DNA from: Bacillota bacterium
GTDB taxonomy: Bacteria > Bacillota > Clostridia > Christensenellales > Borkfalkiaceae
DNA: 9,762 nucleotides
Assembly: GCA_003343765.1 (NCBI GenBank)
Contig: QAKO01000056.1
Location: 1 to 9,762, forward strand
Direction: 5' to 3'
Shown: positions 5,693-9,762 of the stretch, one piece after another
Layout: every line of letters starts with the position of its first letter
Position numbering within the stretch: position 1 is the first letter of the stretch
Made by a program: the position numbers and the translations under genes
The notes under the pieces: model-generated
The model's input: the letters and a program-made list of their open reading frames with translations, nothing else
Told to the model about the DNA's origin: nothing
The model's database searches: none

Positions 5693-8600
5693 ATGGCTAA
5701 AAACAAACAATCAAAAAAACTGAGAATTGCGACACTTCTGCTTTCGGCGATCATGGTGGTTGCCGCCTGCTCCTTCTTTATCACCGCTTGCTCGTCATAC
5801 GGTAATGAAGACGATAGTTCCACTTCGGAAACACGCACCGATACGCAGACCTTCGCAAACGGCAACTTCGAATACTTCAGCGACAGCGACGGCTCTTACC
5901 GCATCGGTTCACCCGAAAGCTGGACAAGCTCGACCGGCTCCAACAGCAGCGGCGTAAGCGCAAGCTCCTCTGTCGCCAAATCTGGTATCGTCGATACCTC
6001 CATTGATTGGACTGAGTTCGTCAACGCCTATAATACTTACAATGAGTACAAAGACGCCGATGATGAGGACAAGCCCGATCCCTACTACACCGATATCGAC
6101 AACAATTACGATATCCCCGGTTGGGATCTTGCCAAGGCGGCTTCCGGCGACGAGGACCCCGCAGACGACGCTTTGAAAACTTCTGCCAAAGACCTCAACC
6201 CCGGCACGCCTTTCGCGGCTAAAGAAGCGGAAGATGAGACCAACGGCACGCACGTTCTGATGCTGCACAACTACCGTTCCAACAAAATGGGTACGGCAGC
6301 CCGCTATACCTCCTCTACCATAACATTGGCAGCCGGTACGGCGGCGGAAATCTCCGTCTGGGTCAAAACTTCCGGTCTGACATACAACGACGGTACTCCC
6401 GTCGACGGGAACCGCGGCGCGTACATCAAAATCAACAGCAACGTAGGCGGCACTTCGCAGAATCCGCTCGTTGTCCGCAACATCGACACGTCGGATATTC
6501 CCGAAACGGAAAACAACGGTTGGGAACAGTTTACTTTCTACATCAATGCGTCCCCTTATGCGACGACGACGTTCAGCGTTGAACTCGGTCTCGGTATGCA
6601 GACGGACGGAAAAGAAACCAACTACCTCGAATACGTTCAGGGCTATGCTTTCTTCGACGATCTGAAATATACCGTCATGCAGTCGGCGGACTTCGACAGC
6701 AAGATATCTTCTGTCCCCGCAGGACAGGCTCTCACGCTCAACCTCGAATTCGACAGCGATCTCGAAAAACTGGATGCGACAAAAGTTACTTCCAATTATT
6801 TCTCGATCGATCTGGATACGACCGACTTGAATGGTTTGTCCATCAACAATAACGTTACGATCGAAAATACAAAATCAGGCAAGATCACTGTTCAGAACTT
6901 GTCTTTCGCGGATGAATTGCTCGCAGATTACGACAAGGATATGAGCCGCTCGGGCCGTAAATTCACATCAGACTTTACGGAAGCCAACGGTTATGCATCG
7001 AAATTCATTAAAGATTTTGAAAAATTCAATACCCTGCCGTTTGGCGGAGCTCCCGAAGAAATTCTTGTTCTCTACAGCAGCCACGGCGCACCTTACACAG
7101 CTACTCTGGACAGTTCCAATGTCGGCGATCTGCCGTTTGAACTCGGAAAAGATGAATCCATGCTGGTTTCTTTCTGGGTCAAGACATCCGATCTGCAAAG
7201 CGGCACAGGCGCAACGATCACAGTCATTGACGGCGATAACGAAACTTCCATCGGAGCGGTAGATACCACTACCCTGACGACCGTCGACCTGGTGGACGAT
7301 GAGAAAAAATCCAGCAAAGAAGAACTTGAAAAATACGAGGATATCTTCGACGGCTGGCAGCAGTGCTTCTTCTTTATCACAAACTCCACGGACGAAGAAA
7401 AAACATTCTCTTTGGAATTTTCTTACGGGCCGAAAGATTTCACGAGCAGCTCTGCCATCTCTTCTTTCATGGAAGGCTATGCGGCATTCACCGGATTCCG
7501 CTGGCAGAAACTGACTGAAGAAGAATACGCGATCAAATCTACGGGAACTTATGCAGTTGAAGTTTCCCTGACGGGAAGCGAAACTTCCGTTTCCAACACC
7601 TTTGACGATGTGGCTACAACCGATCAGACAAAGATCAAAACCGACATCGCAAATCTGAAAAACTATACGGGTGTTTATGGCGGCAGCACGTACGTCGGCG
7701 GAACGGGAACAAGCGGTATCAACGAAAACGCTTATGCAGGTGTGATCAATAAAGATTACACGACGGCAGACCGCGAAGCAGGTACCGGTTACAGCAAAGA
7801 TCTCCCTTGGGTACAGACCCTTGCAAATGCTTATGACATTGATCTCACGAATGACGGAGTCTTGAATAGTGCGCTCTGGAATGCGGCATTCGGCGATGAT
7901 CTGACCCAGCCCCTGCTCATTACGAACCGGGAAGCGCAGGCTTACGGCTTCTACGCGAACAGTTCGACAAACATTGCAGCTTCTTCCTTTGCGGAAATCA
8001 CCGTGCGCATGAAACTCAGCGCCGGCGCAACCGCTAACGTTTACCTGATCGATAGTACGGATAAAGACTTCGGCGAGAAGAAATATACGGATACTTTGAG
8101 TTTCTCTTCCGGCATTTCTTACCGCTATGACAGCAAAGGCAACGTCGTGATCAAAGATCCGGACGACAAGGATTTCAGCTCCAAAACAGATATTCTTTTC
8201 TATAAACACAGCAACGGTTTGTGGGCAACTGCAAAAGATTATAGCGGCGATATCTGGTACGCAAACCTCGCCAACTACAAAAAAGATAAAGACGGCAATC
8301 TGATCGATTCCGATGAGAATATCGTCTATTATGCTTCCTCGGAAGACGGCGTCTACTACCGTTACAAGACGGACGACGGTAAGCTGGAAGTTAAAGTATC
8401 TGACTTCTCCAAAGCTCCTGTCGATGCAGAGAAACTTGCGCAGGCACGCATTCAGAATGCGGCAACATACGGACTCAGCAAACAGGTCAAAAATTACACG
8501 GAGGAAGTTTCCGACTGGATCTATGTCAGATTCTTTATTGCGACCGGAGATGAAAGCAAAGATTACAGGTTGGAAGTATGGTCGGGTGACCGCAGCGGCA

Positions 8601-9409
8601 CAACGACAAACCCTGCCGGAAGCTTTGTGATCTTTGATATCGTGAGCGCAAGCTACACAGCTATGGACGGCACTCCCCTTTCGGAGAACCTTGAAAAGTA
8701 TGCCGAATCGAAAGGATTTGCGGATTCTGCAGAACTTTTGAAAGATTACGAAAAGGATCCTGCAAAATATATTACCGCGGACGGAAGCAATTCGCTGGTA
8801 TACTATAACTTCTCTCTCTTCGATGATGACGATTATAAGTCCTTTGACGCTGATCGTACGGATGACAGTGATCCCTATGCATCTTATGACCCGAGCAGTT
8901 ATTCCAACAGCGTAGCTTATTTCACTTACAACTTCACATCTTCCTCGACTGCATACTATGATACCTATGTTAACTTCGGCACGTATGAAGTCAGCGTTGC
9001 GGCATCATCGGAAGACGATTCGACAACAGAAGATGATACAACTACGGCACCTGATTACAACGTATGGCTGCTCGCAGCATCCATCATTCTGGCCGCAGCA
9101 CTCATCTTTACGTTGGTTGCCCTGCTGATCCGTAAACTGCTTGCTAACATTCGGAAAAAGAGCGTTCATAACAAACCGATGTATGACAATAAACGGAAAC
9201 GCTACATCCGCAAGCTGAAACTGGAAGAAGCAGACCGCGAAGAAGATGAAGGTGATGACGTTCTTCCCGATGAAGACGAAATTTCCGAAGAGGACATCTA
9301 CAAGGTAGATGACACGGATAAGACGGATTCGGATGATAAGACCGTTGAAATTTCTTCCGACGATGACAATCATGAACAACCTGTAAATTCGGACGAAGAA
9401 AACAAATAA
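5693..9409 (+). CDS. Large exported surface protein with three CBM-like repeats, C-terminal membrane helix and acidic tail
   Basis: A 1238-residue protein of no family I can name. Residues 3-11 are basic and 12-32 hydrophobic, ending in lipobox-like ITAC33 (with VAAC26 as an alternative), so it is exported and perhaps lipidated. Residues 34-170 are Ser/Asp-rich and include NGNFE (57-60) and a PESW motif, as at the start of CBM4_9-type beta-sandwiches. Three related segments follow, with WVK/RMK landmarks at 223, 495 and 772, aromatic GW/DW strands at 276, 554 and 941, and a closing strand at 317, 595 and 976. The third has an extra 110 or so residues. Residues 1124-1147 are a membrane helix, followed by a basic stretch (1147-1176) and an Asp/Glu-rich tail (1178-1238), predicted cytoplasmic. 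No catalytic motif is visible. Binding of glycans is a guess from fold-like features. Ribosome site AAAGG is 6 nt before the ATG; it appears monocistronic, with a strong terminator after it. Confidence 0.9.
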   Translation: MAKNKQSKKLRIATLLLSAIMVVAACSFFITACSSYGNEDDSSTSETRTDTQTFANGNFEYFSDSDGSYRIGSPESWTSSTGSNSSGVSASSSVAKSGIVDTSIDWTEFVNAYNTYNEYKDADDEDKPDPYYTDIDNNYDIPGWDLAKAASGDEDPADDALKTSAKDLNPGTPFAAKEAEDETNGTHVLMLHNYRSNKMGTAARYTSSTITLAAGTAAEISVWVKTSGLTYNDGTPVDGNRGAYIKINSNVGGTSQNPLVVRNIDTSDIPETENNGWEQFTFYINASPYATTTFSVELGLGMQTDGKETNYLEYVQGYAFFDDLKYTVMQSADFDSKISSVPAGQALTLNLEFDSDLEKLDATKVTSNYFSIDLDTTDLNGLSINNNVTIENTKSGKITVQNLSFADELLADYDKDMSRSGRKFTSDFTEANGYASKFIKDFEKFNTLPFGGAPEEILVLYSSHGAPYTATLDSSNVGDLPFELGKDESMLVSFWVKTSDLQSGTGATITVIDGDNETSIGAVDTTTLTTVDLVDDEKKSSKEELEKYEDIFDGWQQCFFFITNSTDEEKTFSLEFSYGPKDFTSSSAISSFMEGYAAFTGFRWQKLTEEEYAIKSTGTYAVEVSLTGSETSVSNTFDDVATTDQTKIKTDIANLKNYTGVYGGSTYVGGTGTSGINENAYAGVINKDYTTADREAGTGYSKDLPWVQTLANAYDIDLTNDGVLNSALWNAAFGDDLTQPLLITNREAQAYGFYANSSTNIAASSFAEITVRMKLSAGATANVYLIDSTDKDFGEKKYTDTLSFSSGISYRYDSKGNVVIKDPDDKDFSSKTDILFYKHSNGLWATAKDYSGDIWYANLANYKKDKDGNLIDSDENIVYYASSEDGVYYRYKTDDGKLEVKVSDFSKAPVDAEKLAQARIQNAATYGLSKQVKNYTEEVSDWIYVRFFIATGDESKDYRLEVWSGDRSGTTTNPAGSFVIFDIVSASYTAMDGTPLSENLEKYAESKGFADSAELLKDYEKDPAKYITADGSNSLVYYNFSLFDDDDYKSFDADRTDDSDPYASYDPSSYSNSVAYFTYNFTSSSTAYYDTYVNFGTYEVSVAASSEDDSTTEDDTTTAPDYNVWLLAASIILAAALIFTLVALLIRKLLANIRKKSVHNKPMYDNKRKRYIRKLKLEEADREEDEGDDVLPDEDEISEEDIYKVDDTDKTDSDDKTVEISSDDDNHEQPVNSDEENK

Positions 9410-9416
9410 TCCAAAA

Positions 9417-9455
9417 AAAAAGGAAACCGCCTTTTGACAAGGCGGTTTCCTTTTT
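9417..9455. terminator. Bidirectional intrinsic terminator
   Basis: A near-perfect 17-bp stem (left arm 9417-9433, right arm 9439-9455) with a 5-nt loop (TTGAC). The core GGAAACCGCC pairs with GGCGGTTTCC, flanked by an A-run on the left and a T-run on the right. Read rightward it ends the surface-protein gene, 8 nt after its stop; read leftward it ends the convergent methyltransferase gene, whose stop is at 9483. The symmetry lets one element serve both transcripts. Confidence 0.92.
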
Positions 9456-9482
9456 GACTGCTCGCACAGTCGCTTAAAAATT

Positions 9483-9762
9483 TTAACGTCTCAATCCTTT
9501 CGGATAATGATTTTTTAACGCACCTGCATTTTTTGCAAGCCCGATCGGATAGCCATGATAAGCGGCAACGCACCAACCCTGCAAATCTCTTGGCGGGAGC
9601 TCTTCCCCGTGCAAATACCGCAAAATTTGCTGATCGTCCAGGTCTGCAATTTTCGTCAGATTATTCCTGTCGGCACCCATAGCCAGCGCATGTGCTGGTT
9701 CAAACCGCTTCCCCGCGTTTTCACCCAGCAAAAGCCCTGCCCTTAATACGCGCAATCCATCC
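9483..9762 (-). CDS. RsmF-like NOL1/NOP2/Sun family rRNA m5C methyltransferase, C-terminal end (partial)
   Basis: Only the last 92 or so residues are in view, and the frame is open through the right edge (Asp-Gly precede the TTG that might be taken as a start). The segment matches the PUA-like C-terminal domain that follows the SAM-dependent catalytic domain in RsmF/YebU-type enzymes: LRAGLLLGE, then FEPAHALAMG, then ILRYLHGEELP, then GWCVAAYHGYPIGLAKN and the closing LKNHYPKGLRR. In the family this domain helps bind rRNA while the missing N-terminal part transfers a methyl group to cytosine C5. It converges on the surface-protein gene and shares its terminator. The family is clear; the exact target base is not, so no gene symbol is given. 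Confidence 0.88.
   Translation of the reverse strand, partial: DGLRVLRAGLLLGENAGKRFEPAHALAMGADRNNLTKIADLDDQQILRYLHGEELPPRDLQGWCVAAYHGYPIGLAKNAGALKNHYPKGLRR

Noticed and set aside
6968..8209. A 413-codon minus-strand frame within the large surface-protein gene
   Set aside because: Antisense to the well-supported 1238-codon gene, no plausible ribosome site, no family resemblance.
9456..9471. Small hairpin GACTG/CAGTC next to the terminator
   Set aside because: Only a 5-bp stem without an adjoining U-run; likely incidental beside the strong terminator.
9483..9755. A complete 90-residue protein starting at a TTG at 9755
   Set aside because: The family match continues through the frame upstream of the TTG, so this is the end of a longer methyltransferase gene cut by the window edge.

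Overview
The window reads as a piece of chromosome from an anaerobic, probably uncultured, Clostridia-type Firmicute. The reasons are an Rnf operon in the clostridial order C-D-G-E-A, strong purine-rich Shine-Dalgarno sites, a TTG start, half-size TSUP transporter genes and a very large Asp/Ser/Thr-rich surface protein of the kind common in gut Clostridia. The taxonomic reading is inference; no rRNA or tRNA gene lies here.

Layout. Positions 1-4603 (minus strand) hold the rnf operon in the order rnfC, rnfD, rnfG, rnfE, rnfA. rnfA runs off the left edge, and rnfB is expected just beyond it. All junctions overlap or are within 1 nt, so translation is probably coupled. A good sigma-A-type promoter (4694-4722) sits before rnfC. 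Upstream on the same strand are two tandem half-length TauE/SafE (TSUP) membrane proteins (4753-5145 and 5156-5509). A 183-nt AT-rich divergent intergenic region (5510-5692) separates them from a 1238-residue plus-strand gene (5693-9409). That gene encodes an exported surface protein with a lipoprotein-like N terminus, three related beta-sandwich-like repeats about 275 residues apart, one C-terminal membrane helix and an acidic cytoplasmic tail. A long hairpin terminator (9417-9455) separates it from the convergent 3' end of an RsmF-like NOL1/NOP2/Sun rRNA methyltransferase (9483 to the right edge). No gene-free stretch exceeds 300 bases.

How the genes work together. The Rnf proteins form a membrane ferredoxin:NAD+ oxidoreductase that pumps Na+ or H+. 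RnfC is the cytoplasmic FeS/flavin subunit, RnfD and RnfG carry covalent FMN, and RnfA and RnfE form the membrane pair around an FeS centre. The most unusual point is RnfD. It is 605 residues instead of about 310-350, because a membrane helix and two tandem RnfG-like FMN-binding-type domains are fused to its C terminus. Both extra domains keep the spacing Asp-x5-Thr seen at RnfG's flavin-attachment site (Asp146/Thr152), so this Rnf complex may carry extra extracytoplasmic flavins, or redox-dead copies of that domain. The TSUP pair and the large surface protein have no clear functional link to Rnf.
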